Positions 52,273-64,000 of a stretch of 64,000 bases of DNA are shown piece after piece. This DNA is from Auanema rhodensis (taxonomy: Eukaryota; Nematoda; Chromadorea; Rhabditida; Rhabditidae). A program made the translations under genes and the position numbers. Location of the stretch: NCBI GenBank assembly GCA_964057225.1, contig CAXKVF010000086.1:186001-250000 (forward strand). The letters run 5' to 3'. Below the pieces are notes generated by a model, which searched no databases, was not told the origin of the DNA, and saw only the letters and a list, made by a program, of their open reading frames with translations. Positions within the stretch are counted from its first letter, which is position 1; the number at the start of each line of letters is the position of its first letter.

Positions 52273-55264
52273 TGTTTTTAGACTAATATGGACATGGGGA
52301 ATCTAATTTTGAAAACCGCATCTCTTTATCTTTCACGTGAAGCGAGTTACATACCAAGTGCCCATCACGTGTACATTTAATTAGCATAAATTAAAGTTCA
52401 CGTAAATTTCAAAGTCATGGTTACCATGCACCAATATCAATAAAAATTTGTTTTTAGACTAATATGGACATGGGGAATCTAATTTTGAAAACCGCATCTC
52501 GTTATCTTTCACGTGAAGCGAGTTACATACCAAGTGCACATCACGTGTACATTTAATTAGCATAAATTAAAGTTCACGTAAATTTCAAAGTCATGGTTAC
52601 CATGAACCAATATCAATAAAAATTTGTTTTTAGACTAATATGGACATGGGGAATCTAATTTTGAAAACCGCATCTCTTTATCTTTCACGTGAAGCGAGTT
52701 ACATACCAAGTGCTCATCACGTGTACATTTAATTAGCATAAATTAAAGTTCACGTAAATTTCAAAGTCATGGTTACCATGAACCAATATCAATAAAAATT
52801 TGTTTTTAGACTAATATGGACATGGGGAATCTAATTTTGAAAACCGCATCTCTTTATCTTTCACGTGAAGCGAGTTACATACCAAGTGCCCATCACGTGT
52901 ACATTTAATTAGCATAAATTAAAGTTCACGTAAATTTCAAAGTCATGGTTACCATGCACCAATATCAATAAAAATTTGTTTTTAGACTAATATGGACATG
53001 GGGAATCTAATTTTGAAAACCGCATCTCGTTATCTTTCACGTGAAGCGAGTTACATACCAAGTGCACATCACGTGTACATTTAATTAGCATAAATTAAAG
53101 TTCACGTAAATTTCAAAGTCATGGTTACCATGCACCAATATCAATAAAAATTTGTTTTTAGACTAATATGGACATGGGGAATCTAATTTTGAAAACCGCA
53201 TCTCTTTATCTTTCACGTGAAGCGAGTTACATACCAAGTGCACATCACGTGTACATTTAATTAGCATAAATTAAAGTTCACGTAAATCTCAAAGTCATGG
53301 TTACCATGCACCAATATCAATAAAAATTTGTTTTTAGACTAATATGGACATGGGGAATCTAATTTTGAAAACCGCATCTCTTTATCTTTCACGTGAAGCG
53401 AGTTACATACCAAGTGCACATCACGTGTACATTTAATTAGCATAAATTAAAGTTCACGTAAATTTCAAAGTCATGGTTACCATGAACCAATATCAATAAA
53501 AATTTGTTTTTAGACTAATATGGACATGGGGAATCTAATTTTTAAAACCGCATCTCTTTATCTTTCACGTGAAGCGAGTTACATACCAAGTGCACATCAC
53601 GTGTACATTTAATTAGCATAAATTAAAGTTCACGTAAATTTCAAAGTCATGGTTACCATGAACCAATATCAATAAAAATTTGTTTTTAGACTAATATGGA
53701 CATGGGGAATCTAATTTTGAAAACCGCATCTCGTTATCTTTCACGTGAAGCGAGTTACATACCAAGTGCACATCACGTGTACATTTAATTAGCATAAATT
53801 AAAGTTCACGTAAATTTCAAAGTCATGGTTACCATGCACCAATATCAATAAAAATTTGTTTTTAGACTAATATGGACATGGGGAATCTAATTTTGAAAAC
53901 CGCATCTCTTTATCTTTCACGTGAAGCGAGTTACATACCAAGTGCACATCACGTGTACATTTAATTAGCATAAATTAAAGTTCACGTAAATTTCAAAGTC
54001 ATGGTTACCATGCACCAATATCAATAAAAATTTGTTTTTAGACTAATATGGACATGGGGAATCTAATTTTGAAAACCGCATCTCTTTATCTTTCACGTGA
54101 AGCGAGTTACATACCAAGTGCACATCACGTGTACATTTAATTAGCATAAATTAAAGTTCACGTAAATTTCAAAGTCATGGTTACCATGAACCAATATCAA
54201 TAAAAATTTGTTTTTAGACTAATATGGACATGGGGAATCTAATTTTGAAAACCGCATCTCTTTATCTTTCACGTGAAGCGAGTTACATACCAAGTGCACA
54301 TCACGTGTACATTTAATTAGCATAAATTAAAGTTCACGTAAATTTCAAAGTCATGGTTACCATGAACCAATATCAATAAAAATTTGTTTTTAGACTAATA
54401 TGGACATGGGGAATCTAATTTTGAAAACCGCATCTCTTTATCTTTCACGTGAAGCGAGTTACATACCAAGTGCCCATCACGTGTACATTTAATTAGCATA
54501 AATTAAAGTTCACGTAAATTTCAAAGTCATGGTTACCATGCACCAATATCAATAAAAATTTGTTTTTAGACTAATATGGACATGGGGAATCTAATTTTGA
54601 AAACCGCATCTCCTTATCTTTCACGTGAAGCGAGTTACATACCAAGTGCACATCACGTGTACATTTAATTAGCATAAATTAAAGTTCACGTAAATCTCAA
54701 AGTCATGGTTACCATGCACCAATATCAATAAAAATTTGTTTTTAGACTAATATGGACATGGGGAATCTAATTTTGAAAACCGCATCTCTTTATCTTTCAC
54801 GTGAAGCGAGTTACATACCAAGTGCACATCACGTGTACATTTAATTAGCATAAATTAAAGTTCACGTAAATTTCAAAGTCATGGTTACCATGAACCAATA
54901 TCAATAAAAATTTGTTTTTAGACTAATATTGACATGGGGAATCTAATTTTGAAAACCGCATCTCGTTATCTTTCACGTGAAGCGAGTTACATACCAAGTG
55001 CACATCACGTGTACATTTAATTAGCATAAATTAAAGTTCACGTAAATTTCAAAGTCATGGTTACCATGCACCAATATCAATAAAAATTTGTTTTTAGACT
55101 AATATGGACATGGGGAATCTAATTTTGAAAACCGCATCTCTTTATCTTTCACGTGAAGCGAGTTACATACCAAGTGCACATCACGTGTACATTTAATTAG
55201 CATAAATTAAAGTTCACGTAAATTTCAAAGTCATGGTTACCATGCACCAATATCAATAAAAATT
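52273..55264. repeat. 17-copy block, first instance (offset 34)
   Basis: Copies 298-314 (2,992 bp) recur as copies 332-348, exactly 34 monomers (5,984 bp) later. The matching markers are a90c (298, 301, 310), t53g (299, 302, 306, 313), a90t (300), t136c (303, 311), g39t (305), t53c (311) and g18t (313). All seventeen a/c states at position 157 that I checked agree. Confidence 0.92.
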
Positions 55265-56144
55265 TGTTTTTAGACTAATATGGACATGGGGAATCTAATT
55301 TTGAAAACCGCATCTCTTTATCTTTCACGTGAAGCGAGTTACATACCAAGTGCACATCACGTGTACATTTAATTAGCATAAATTAAAGTTCACGTAAATT
55401 TCAAAGTCATGGTTACCATGCACCAATATCAATAAAAATTTGTTTTTAGACTAATATGGACATGGGGAATCTAATTTTGAAAACCGCATCTCGTTATCTT
55501 TCACGTGAAGCGAGTTACATACCAAGTGCACATCACGTGTACATTTAATTAGCATAAATTAAAGTTCACGTAAATTTCAAAGTCATGGTTACCATGCACC
55601 AATATCAATAAAAATTTGTTTTTAGACTAATATGGACATGGGGAATCTAATTTTGAAAACCGCATCTCTTTATCTTTCACGTGAAGCGAGTTACATACCA
55701 AGTGCACATCACGTGTACATTTAATTAGCATAAATTAAAGTTCACGTAAATTTCAAAGTCATGGTTACCATGCACCAATATCAATAAAAATTTGTTTTTA
55801 GACTAATATGGACATGGGGAATCTAATTTTGAAAACCGCATCTCTTTATCTTTCACGTGAAGCGAGTTACATACCAAGTGCCCATCACGTGTACATTTAA
55901 TTAGCATAAATTAAAGTTCACGTAAATTTCAAAGTCATGGTTACCATGCACCAATATCAATAAAAATTTGTTTTTAGACTAATATGGACATGGGGAATCT
56001 AATTTTGAAAACCGCATCTCGTTATCTTTCACGTGAAGCGAGTTACATACCAAGTGCACATCACGTGTACATTTAATTAGCATAAATTAAAGTTCACGTA
56101 AATTTCAAAGTCATGGTTACCATGAACCAATATCAATAAAAATT
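54737..56144. repeat. Eight-copy block, first instance (offset 14)
   Basis: Copies 312-319 recur as 326-333, an offset of 2,464 bp, with g18t+t53g (313, 327), t53g (316/330, 319/333) and a90c (318/332). Further left, copies 306-310 match 321-325 at an offset of 15. The second instance has therefore lost exactly one monomer, the counterpart of copy 311. Confidence 0.85.
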
Positions 56145-57200
56145 TGTTTTTAGACTAATATGGACATGGGGAATCTAATTTTGAAAACCGCATCTCTTTA
56201 TCTTTCACGTGAAGCGAGTTACATACCAAGTGCACATCACGTGTACATTTAATTAGCATAAATTAAAGTTCACGTAAATTTCAAAGTCATGGTTACCATG
56301 AACCAATATCAATAAAAATTTGTTTTTAGACTAATATGGACATGGGGAATCTAATTTTGAAAACCGCATCTCGTTATCTTTCACGTGAAGCGAGTTACAT
56401 ACCAAGTGCACATCACGTGTACATTTAATTAGCATAAATTAAAGTTCACGTAAATTTCAAAGTCATGGTTACCATGCACCAATATCAATAAAAATTTGTT
56501 TTTAGACTAATATGGACATGGGGAATCTAATTTTGAAAACCGCATCTCTTTATCTTTCACGTGAAGCGAGTTACATACCAAGTGCACATCACGTGTACAT
56601 TTAATTAGCATAAATTAAAGTTCACGTAAATTTCAAAGTCATGGTTACCATGCACCAATATCAATAAAAATTTGTTTTTAGACTAATATGGACATGGGGA
56701 ATCTAATTTTGAAAACCGCATCTCTTTATCTTTCACGTGAAGCGAGTTACATACCAAGTGCACATCACGTGTACATTTAATTAGCATAAATTAAAGTTCA
56801 CGTAAATTTCAAAGTCATGGTTACCATGAACCAATATCAATAAAAATTTGTTTTTAGACTAATATGGACATGGGGAATCTAATTTTGAAAACCGCATCTC
56901 TTTATCTTTCACGTGAAGCGAGTTACATACCAAGTGCACATCACGTGTACATTTAATTAGCATAAATTAAAGTTCACGTAAATTTCAAAGTCATGGTTAC
57001 CATGAACCAATATCAATAAAAATTTGTTTTTAGACTAATATGGACATGGGGAATCTAATTTTGAAAACCGCATCTCTTTATCTTTCACGTGAAGCGAGTT
57101 ACATACCAAGTGCCCATCACGTGTACATTTAATTAGCATAAATTAAAGTTCACGTAAATTTCAAAGTCATGGTTACCATGCACCAATATCAATAAAAATT

Positions 57201-58608
57201 TGTTTTTAGACTAATATGGACATGGGGAATCTAATTTTGAAAACCGCATCTCTTTATCTTTCACGTGAAGCGAGTTACATACCAAGTGCACATCACGTGT
57301 ACATTTAATTAGCATAAATTAAAGTTCACGTAAATTTCAAAGTCATGGTTACCATGAACCAATATCAATAAAAATTTGTTTTTAGACTAATATTGACATG
57401 GGGAATCTAATTTTGAAAACCGCATCTCGTTATCTTTCACGTGAAGCGAGTTACATACCAAGTGCACATCACGTGTACATTTAATTAGCATAAATTAAAG
57501 TTCACGTAAATTTCAAAGTCATGGTTACCATGCACCAATATCAATAAAAATTTGTTTTTAGACTAATATGGACATGGGGAATCTAATTTTGAAAACCGCA
57601 TCTCTTTATCTTTCACGTGAAGCGAGTTACATACCAAGTGCACATCACGTGTACATTTAATTAGCATAAATTAAAGTTCACGTAAATTTCAAAGTCATGG
57701 TTACCATGCACCAATATCAATAAAAATTTGTTTTTAGACTAATATGGACATGGGGAATCTAATTTTGAAAACCGCATCTCTTTATCTTTCACGTGAAGCG
57801 AGTTACATACCAAGTGCACATCACGTGTACATTTAATTAGCATAAATTAAAGTTCACGTAAATTTCAAAGTCATGGTTACCATGCACCAATATCAATAAA
57901 AATTTGTTTTTAGACTAATATGGACATGGGGAATCTAATTTTGAAAACCGCATCTCGTTATCTTTCACGTGAAGCGAGTTACATACCAAGTGCACATCAC
58001 GTGTACATTTAATTAGCATAAATTAAAGTTCACGTAAATTTCAAAGTCATGGTTACCATGCACCAATATCAATAAAAATTTGTTTTTAGACTAATATGGA
58101 CATGGGGAATCTAATTTTGAAAACCGCATCTCTTTATCTTTCACGTGAAGCGAGTTACATACCAAGTGCACATCACGTGTACATTTAATTAGCATAAATT
58201 AAAGTTCACGTAAATTTCAAAGTCATGGTTACCATGCACCAATATCAATAAAAATTTGTTTTTAGACTAATATGGACATGGGGAATCTAATTTTGAAAAC
58301 CGCATCTCTTTATCTTTCACGTGAAGCGAGTTACATACCAAGTGCCCATCACGTGTACATTTAATTAGCATAAATTAAAGTTCACGTAAATTTCAAAGTC
58401 ATGGTTACCATGCACCAATATCAATAAAAATTTGTTTTTAGACTAATATGGACATGGGGAATCTAATTTTGAAAACCGCATCTCGTTATCTTTCACGTGA
58501 AGCGAGTTACATACCAAGTGCACATCACGTGTACATTTAATTAGCATAAATTAAAGTTCACGTAAATTTCAAAGTCATGGTTACCATGAACCAATATCAA
58601 TAAAAATT
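57201..58608. repeat. Eight-copy block, second instance (offset 14)
   Basis: Copies 326-333 repeat the variant order of 54737-56144, with all eight a/c states at position 157 agreeing. Its last two copies (332-333) are also the first two of the second 17-copy block, so the duplications are nested. Confidence 0.85.
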
Positions 58609-61248
58609 TGTTTTTAGACTAATATGGACATGGGGAATCTAATTTTGAAAACCGCATCTCTTTATCTTTCACGTGAAGCGAGTTACATACCAAGTGCTCA
58701 TCACGTGTACATTTAATTAGCATAAATTAAAGTTCACGTAAATTTCAAAGTCATGGTTACCATGAACCAATATCAATAAAAATTTGTTTTTAGACTAATA
58801 TGGACATGGGGAATCTAATTTTGAAAACCGCATCTCTTTATCTTTCACGTGAAGCGAGTTACATACCAAGTGCCCATCACGTGTACATTTAATTAGCATA
58901 AATTAAAGTTCACGTAAATTTCAAAGTCATGGTTACCATGCACCAATATCAATAAAAATTTGTTTTTAGACTAATATGGACATGGGGAATCTAATTTTGA
59001 AAACCGCATCTCGTTATCTTTCACGTGAAGCGAGTTACATACCAAGTGCACATCACGTGTACATTTAATTAGCATAAATTAAAGTTCACGTAAATTTCAA
59101 AGTCATGGTTACCATGCACCAATATCAATAAAAATTTGTTTTTAGACTAATATGGACATGGGGAATCTAATTTTGAAAACCGCATCTCTTTATCTTTCAC
59201 GTGAAGCGAGTTACATACCAAGTGCACATCACGTGTACATTTAATTAGCATAAATTAAAGTTCACGTAAATCTCAAAGTCATGGTTACCATGCACCAATA
59301 TCAATAAAAATTTGTTTTTAGACTAATATGGACATGGGGAATCTAATTTTGAAAACCGCATCTCTTTATCTTTCACGTGAAGCGAGTTACATACCAAGTG
59401 CACATCACGTGTACATTTAATTAGCATAAATTAAAGTTCACGTAAATTTCAAAGTCATGGTTACCATGAACCAATATCAATAAAAATTTGTTTTTAGACT
59501 AATATGGACATGGGGAATCTAATTTTTAAAACCGCATCTCTTTATCTTTCACGTGAAGCGAGTTACATACCAAGTGCACATCACGTGTACATTTAATTAG
59601 CATAAATTAAAGTTCACGTAAATTTCAAAGTCATGGTTACCATGAACCAATATCAATAAAAATTTGTTTTTAGACTAATATGGACATGGGGAATCTAATT
59701 TTGAAAACCGCATCTCGTTATCTTTCACGTGAAGCGAGTTACATACCAAGTGCACATCACGTGTACATTTAATTAGCATAAATTAAAGTTCACGTAAATT
59801 TCAAAGTCATGGTTACCATGCACCAATATCAATAAAAATTTGTTTTTAGACTAATATGGACATGGGGAATCTAATTTTGAAAACCGCATCTCTTTATCTT
59901 TCACGTGAAGCGAGTTACATACCAAGTGCACATCACGTGTACATTTAATTAGCATAAATTAAAGTTCACGTAAATTTCAAAGTCATGGTTACCATGCACC
60001 AATATCAATAAAAATTTGTTTTTAGACTAATATGGACATGGGGAATCTAATTTTGAAAACCGCATCTCTTTATCTTTCACGTGAAGCGAGTTACATACCA
60101 AGTGCACATCACGTGTACATTTAATTAGCATAAATTAAAGTTCACGTAAATTTCAAAGTCATGGTTACCATGAACCAATATCAATAAAAATTTGTTTTTA
60201 GACTAATATGGACATGGGGAATCTAATTTTGAAAACCGCATCTCTTTATCTTTCACGTGAAGCGAGTTACATACCAAGTGCACATCACGTGTACATTTAA
60301 TTAGCATAAATTAAAGTTCACGTAAATTTCAAAGTCATGGTTACCATGAACCAATATCAATAAAAATTTGTTTTTAGACTAATATGGACATGGGGAATCT
60401 AATTTTGAAAACCGCATCTCTTTATCTTTCACGTGAAGCGAGTTACATACCAAGTGCCCATCACGTGTACATTTAATTAGCATAAATTAAAGTTCACGTA
60501 AATTTCAAAGTCATGGTTACCATGCACCAATATCAATAAAAATTTGTTTTTAGACTAATATGGACATGGGGAATCTAATTTTGAAAACCGCATCTCCTTA
60601 TCTTTCACGTGAAGCGAGTTACATACCAAGTGCACATCACGTGTACATTTAATTAGCATAAATTAAAGTTCACGTAAATCTCAAAGTCATGGTTACCATG
60701 CACCAATATCAATAAAAATTTGTTTTTAGACTAATATGGACATGGGGAATCTAATTTTGAAAACCGCATCTCTTTATCTTTCACGTGAAGCGAGTTACAT
60801 ACCAAGTGCACATCACGTGTACATTTAATTAGCATAAATTAAAGTTCACGTAAATTTCAAAGTCATGGTTACCATGAACCAATATCAATAAAAATTTGTT
60901 TTTAGACTAATATTGACATGGGGAATCTAATTTTGAAAACCGCATCTCGTTATCTTTCACGTGAAGCGAGTTACATACCAAGTGCACATCACGTGTACAT
61001 TTAATTAGCATAAATTAAAGTTCACGTAAATTTCAAAGTCATGGTTACCATGCACCAATATCAATAAAAATTTGTTTTTAGACTAATATGGACATGGGGA
61101 ATCTAATTTTGAAAACCGCATCTCTTTATCTTTCACGTGAAGCGAGTTACATACCAAGTGCACATCACGTGTACATTTAATTAGCATAAATTAAAGTTCA
61201 CGTAAATTTCAAAGTCATGGTTACCATGCACCAATATCAATAAAAATT
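58257..61248. repeat. 17-copy block, second instance (offset 34)
   Basis: Copies 332-348 reproduce the variant order of 52273-55264, including a90t at 58698, g39t in copy 339 and g18t+t53g in copy 347. Copies 349 and 315 then differ at position 157, which ends the match. Confidence 0.92.
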
Positions 61249-63360
61249 TGTTTTTAGACTAATATGGACATGGGGAATCTAATTTTGAAAACCGCATCTC
61301 TTTATCTTTCACGTGAAGCGAGTTACATACCAAGTGCACATCACGTGTACATTTAATTAGCATAAATTAAAGTTCACGTAAATTTCAAAGTCATGGTTAC
61401 CATGAACCAATATCAATAAAAATTTGTTTTTAGACTAATATGGACATGGGGAATCTAATTTTGAAAACCGCATCTCTTTATCTTTCACGTGAAGCGAGTT
61501 ACATACCAAGTGCACATCACGTGTACATTTAATTAGCATAAATTAAAGTTCACGTAAATTTCAAAGTCATGGTTACCATGCACCAATATCAATAAAAATT
61601 TGTTTTTAGACTAATATGGACATGGGGAATCTAATTTTGAAAACCTCATCTCTTTATCTTTCACGTGAAGCGAGTTACATACCAAGTGCACATCACGTGT
61701 ACATTTAATTAGCATAAATTAAAGTTCACGTAAATTTCAAAGTCATGGTTACCATGAACCAATATCAATAAAAATTTGTTTTTAGACTAATATGGACATG
61801 GGGAATCTAATTTTGAAAACCGCATCTCTTTATCTTTCACGTGAAGCGAGTTACATACCAAGTGCACATCACGTGTACATTTAATTAGCATAAATTAAAG
61901 TTCACGTAAATTTCAAAGTCATGGTTACCATGAACCAATATCAATAAAAATTTGTTTTTAGACTAATATGGACATGGGGAATCTAATTTTGAAAACCGCA
62001 TCTCTTTATCTTTCACGTGAAGCGAGTTACATACCAAGTGCCCATCACGTGTACATTTAATTAGCATAAATTAAAGTTCACGTAAATTTCAAAGTCATGG
62101 TTACCATGCACCAATATCAATAAAAATTTGTTTTTAGACTAATATGGACATGGGGAATCTAATTTTGAAAACCGCATCTCCTTATCTTTCACGTGAAGCG
62201 AGTTACATACCAAGTGCACATCACGTGTACATTTAATTAGCATAAATTAAAGTTCACGTAAATCTCAAAGTCATGGTTACCATGCACCAATATCAATAAA
62301 AATTTGTTTTTAGACTAATATGGACATGGGGAATCTAATTTTGAAAACCGCATCTCTTTATCTTTCACGTGAAGCGAGTTACATACCAAGTGCACATCAC
62401 GTGTACATTTAATTAGCATAAATTAAAGTTCACGTAAATTTCAAAGTCATGGTTACCATGAACCAATATCAATAAAAATTTGTTTTTAGACTAATATTGA
62501 CATGGGGAATCTAATTTTGAAAACCGCATCTCGTTATCTTTCACGTGAAGCGAGTTACATACCAAGTGCACATCACGTGTACATTTAATTAGCATAAATT
62601 AAAGTTCACGTAAATTTCAAAGTCATGGTTACCATGCACCAATATCAATAAAAATTTGTTTTTAGACTAATATGGACATGGGGAATCTAATTTTGAAAAC
62701 CGCATCTCTTTATCTTTCACGTGAAGCGAGTTACATACCAAGTGCACATCACGTGTACATTTAATTAGCATAAATTAAAGTTCACGTAAATTTCAAAGTC
62801 ATGGTTACCATGCACCAATATCAATAAAAATTTGTTTTTAGACTAATATGGACATGGGGAATCTAATTTTGAAAACCGCATCTCTTTATCTTTCACGTGA
62901 AGCGAGTTACATACCAAGTGCACATCACGTGTACATTTAATTAGCATAAATTAAAGTTCACGTAAATTTCAAAGTCATGGTTACCATGAACCAATATCAA
63001 TAAAAATTTGTTTTTAGACTAATATGGACATGGGGAATCTAATTTTGAAAACCGCATCTCTTTATCTTTCACGTGAAGCGAGTTACATACCAAGTGCACA
63101 TCACGTGTACATTTAATTAGCATAAATTAAAGTTCACGTAAATTTCAAAGTCATGGTTACCATGCACCAATATCAATAAAAATTTGTTTTTAGACTAATA
63201 TGGACATGGGGAATCTAATTTTGAAAACCTCATCTCTTTATCTTTCACGTGAAGCGAGTTACATACCAAGTGCACATCACGTGTACATTTAATTAGCATA
63301 AATTAAAGTTCACGTAAATTTCAAAGTCATGGTTACCATGAACCAATATCAATAAAAATT
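60369..63360. repeat. Nine-copy duplication (1,584 bp), zone E
   Basis: Copies 344-351 match copies 353-360: a90c (344, 353), t53c+t136c (345, 354), g18t+t53g (347, 356) and g46t (61646 and 63230), with agreeing position-157 states. Copies 352 and 361 differ because copy 361 has t53c. Confidence 0.9.
61249..61952. repeat. Zone D-like segment inside zone E
   Basis: Copies 349-352 read consensus/a157; consensus/c157; g46t/a157; consensus/a157. This is the order in zone D copies 256-259 (44881-45584) and 264-267. g46t is otherwise absent from zone E except in the nine-copy duplicate at copy 360. This suggests transfer from zone D over about 16 kb, but it rests on one rare variant plus the position-157 pattern. 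Confidence 0.5.
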
Positions 63361-63888
63361 TGTTTTTAGACTAATATGGACATGGGGAATCTAATTTTGA
63401 AAACCGCATCTCCTTATCTTTCACGTGAAGCGAGTTACATACCAAGTGCACATCACGTGTACATTTAATTAGCATAAATTAAAAGTCACGTAAATTTCAA
63501 AGTCATGGTTACCATGAACCAATATCAATAAAAATTTGTTTTTAGACTAATATGGACATGGGGAATCTAATTTTGAAAACCGCATCTCTTTATCTTTCAC
63601 GTGAAGCGAGTTACATACCAAGTGCACATCACGTGTACATTTAATTAGCATAAATTAAAGTTCACGTAAATTTCAAAGTCATGGTTACCATGAACCAATA
63701 TCAATAAAAATTTGTTTTTAGACTAATATGGACATGGGGAATCTAATTTTGAAAACCGCATCTCTTTATCTTTCACGTGAAGCGAGTTACATACCAAGTG
63801 CCCATCACGTGTACATTTAATTAGCATAAATTAAAGTTCACGTAAATTTCAAAGTCATGGTTACCATGCACCAATATCAATAAAAATT

Positions 63889-64000
63889 TGTTTTTAGACT
63901 AATATGGACATGGGGAATCTAATTTTGAAAACCGCATCTCGTTATCTTTCACGTGAAGCGAGTTACATACCAAGTGCACATCACGTGTACATTTAATTAG
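63889..64000. repeat. Partial copy 364, cut by the window end
   Basis: The last 112 bases are monomer positions 1-112 of copy 364, with t53g at 63941. The array therefore continues beyond the window. The first base of the window is also inside the array, so neither array edge is visible. Confidence 0.97.

Larger units (their letters stand above)
1..64000. repeat. 176-bp tandem satellite array, 363.6 copies
   Basis: The same 176-base unit repeats head to tail across the whole window. The starting motif TGTTTTTAGACTAATATGGA appears at 1, 177, 353 and so on, and the motif at monomer position 73 recurs at 63961, exactly 363 periods later. The common monomer has 57 G or C in 176 (about 32%) and five CpG sites (C at 45, 64, 71, 96, 129). 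Most copies differ from consensus by zero to three substitutions, and I saw no length variant. All copies share one orientation. Because 176 is not a multiple of three, any reading frame shifts from copy to copy and normally meets stops in all six frames, so coding is excluded. Unit length, AT richness and homogeneity fit a centromeric or pericentromeric satellite; location and host are inferred. A subtelomeric or knob-type heterochromatic satellite is the main alternative. Confidence 0.98.
51921..64000. repeat. Array zone E (copies 296-364)
   Basis: This is the most distinct zone. It is marked by t53g (first in copy 299, at 52501, and in fifteen copies up to 63941), t53c, a90c, a90t, t136c, g39t and g18t without g65a. 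The t53g copies often sit three apart (299, 302; 313, 316, 319; 327, 330, 333, 336), which suggests an older three-copy unit. On top of that lie duplications with offsets of 34, 14 and 9 copies. t55c, frequent in zones A and D, is absent from what I could see here. There are no genes. Confidence 0.82.

Noticed and set aside
1-64000. CRISPR array
   Set aside because: The period is constant, but there are no unique spacers: the full 176-bp unit is repeated, with only scattered substitutions.
1-64000. CENP-B box in the monomer
   Set aside because: The consensus needs TTCG, an A and CGGG at fixed spacing. Normal copies have no TTCG and no CGGG. The t38c variant makes TTCG near an ACCGC, but the CGGG part is still missing.
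1-64000. Promoter or enhancer array because of repeated G-boxes
   Set aside because: CACGTG occurs twice per monomer simply because the monomer is repeated. There is no gene in the window for it to control. It is kept only as a motif observation.
1-64000. A single regular higher-order repeat spanning the window
   Set aside because: Offsets between matching blocks vary (5, 6, 8, 9, 14, 16, 19, 22, 24, 28, 34 copies) and change from zone to zone. No one multimer length explains them.
1-64000. Transposon or retroelement insertions within the satellite
   Set aside because: Every part of the window reads as monomer in the same register and orientation, and no unique sequence, terminal repeats or target-site duplications break it.
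1-64000. Assembly artefact (collapsed or artificially looped repeat)
   Set aside because: It cannot be excluded without reads. However, the many zone-specific variants and differing offsets argue against simple looping of one read, so I treat the array as real.

Overview
The whole 64,000-base window is one uninterrupted head-to-tail satellite DNA array. The monomer is 176 bp and about 32% G+C (57 of 176 in the common form). The window holds 363 complete copies (1-63888) and a 112-base partial copy (63889-64000). The end of the window is in exactly the same register as the start, since 63,888 = 363 x 176, so there is no net insertion or deletion in 64 kb. I found no protein-coding gene, RNA gene, transposon, CRISPR array or unique spacer. 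The only open reading frames of any length are two identical 60-codon artefacts made by one substitution in the repeat.

Such an array, with a nucleosome-sized monomer, AT-rich composition and near-identical copies (mostly 0-3 substitutions from consensus), is typical of eukaryotic centromeric or other heterochromatic satellite, most likely read through by a long-read assembly. The sequence does not name the species. A plant is plausible, but this is inference.

Monomer positions in the entries count from the first base of the window (copy n starts at 176(n-1)+1). Each monomer carries three CACGT cores spaced 32 and 33 bp apart. Two of them are full CACGTG palindromes, and one is embedded in ATCACGTG, which fits the yeast centromere CDEI consensus RTCACRTG. 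Each monomer also carries four inverted-repeat (dyad) elements, and several recurrent variants lengthen or break these dyads.

Shared variants divide the array into five zones: A about 1-25.5 kb, B 25.5-33.1 kb, C 33.1-39.2 kb, D 39.2-51.9 kb and E 51.9-64 kb. No single higher-order repeat spans the window. Instead each zone has its own mosaic of local duplications, always in whole monomers: offsets of 5, 16, 22, 24, 19 and 28 copies in A; 9, 12 and 14 in B; 6 and 11 in C; 9, 8 and 6 in D; 34, 14 and 9 in E. The picture is of ongoing local amplification by unequal exchange or conversion in perfect register. These offsets can be reconstructed from the variants and are the main information content of the window.
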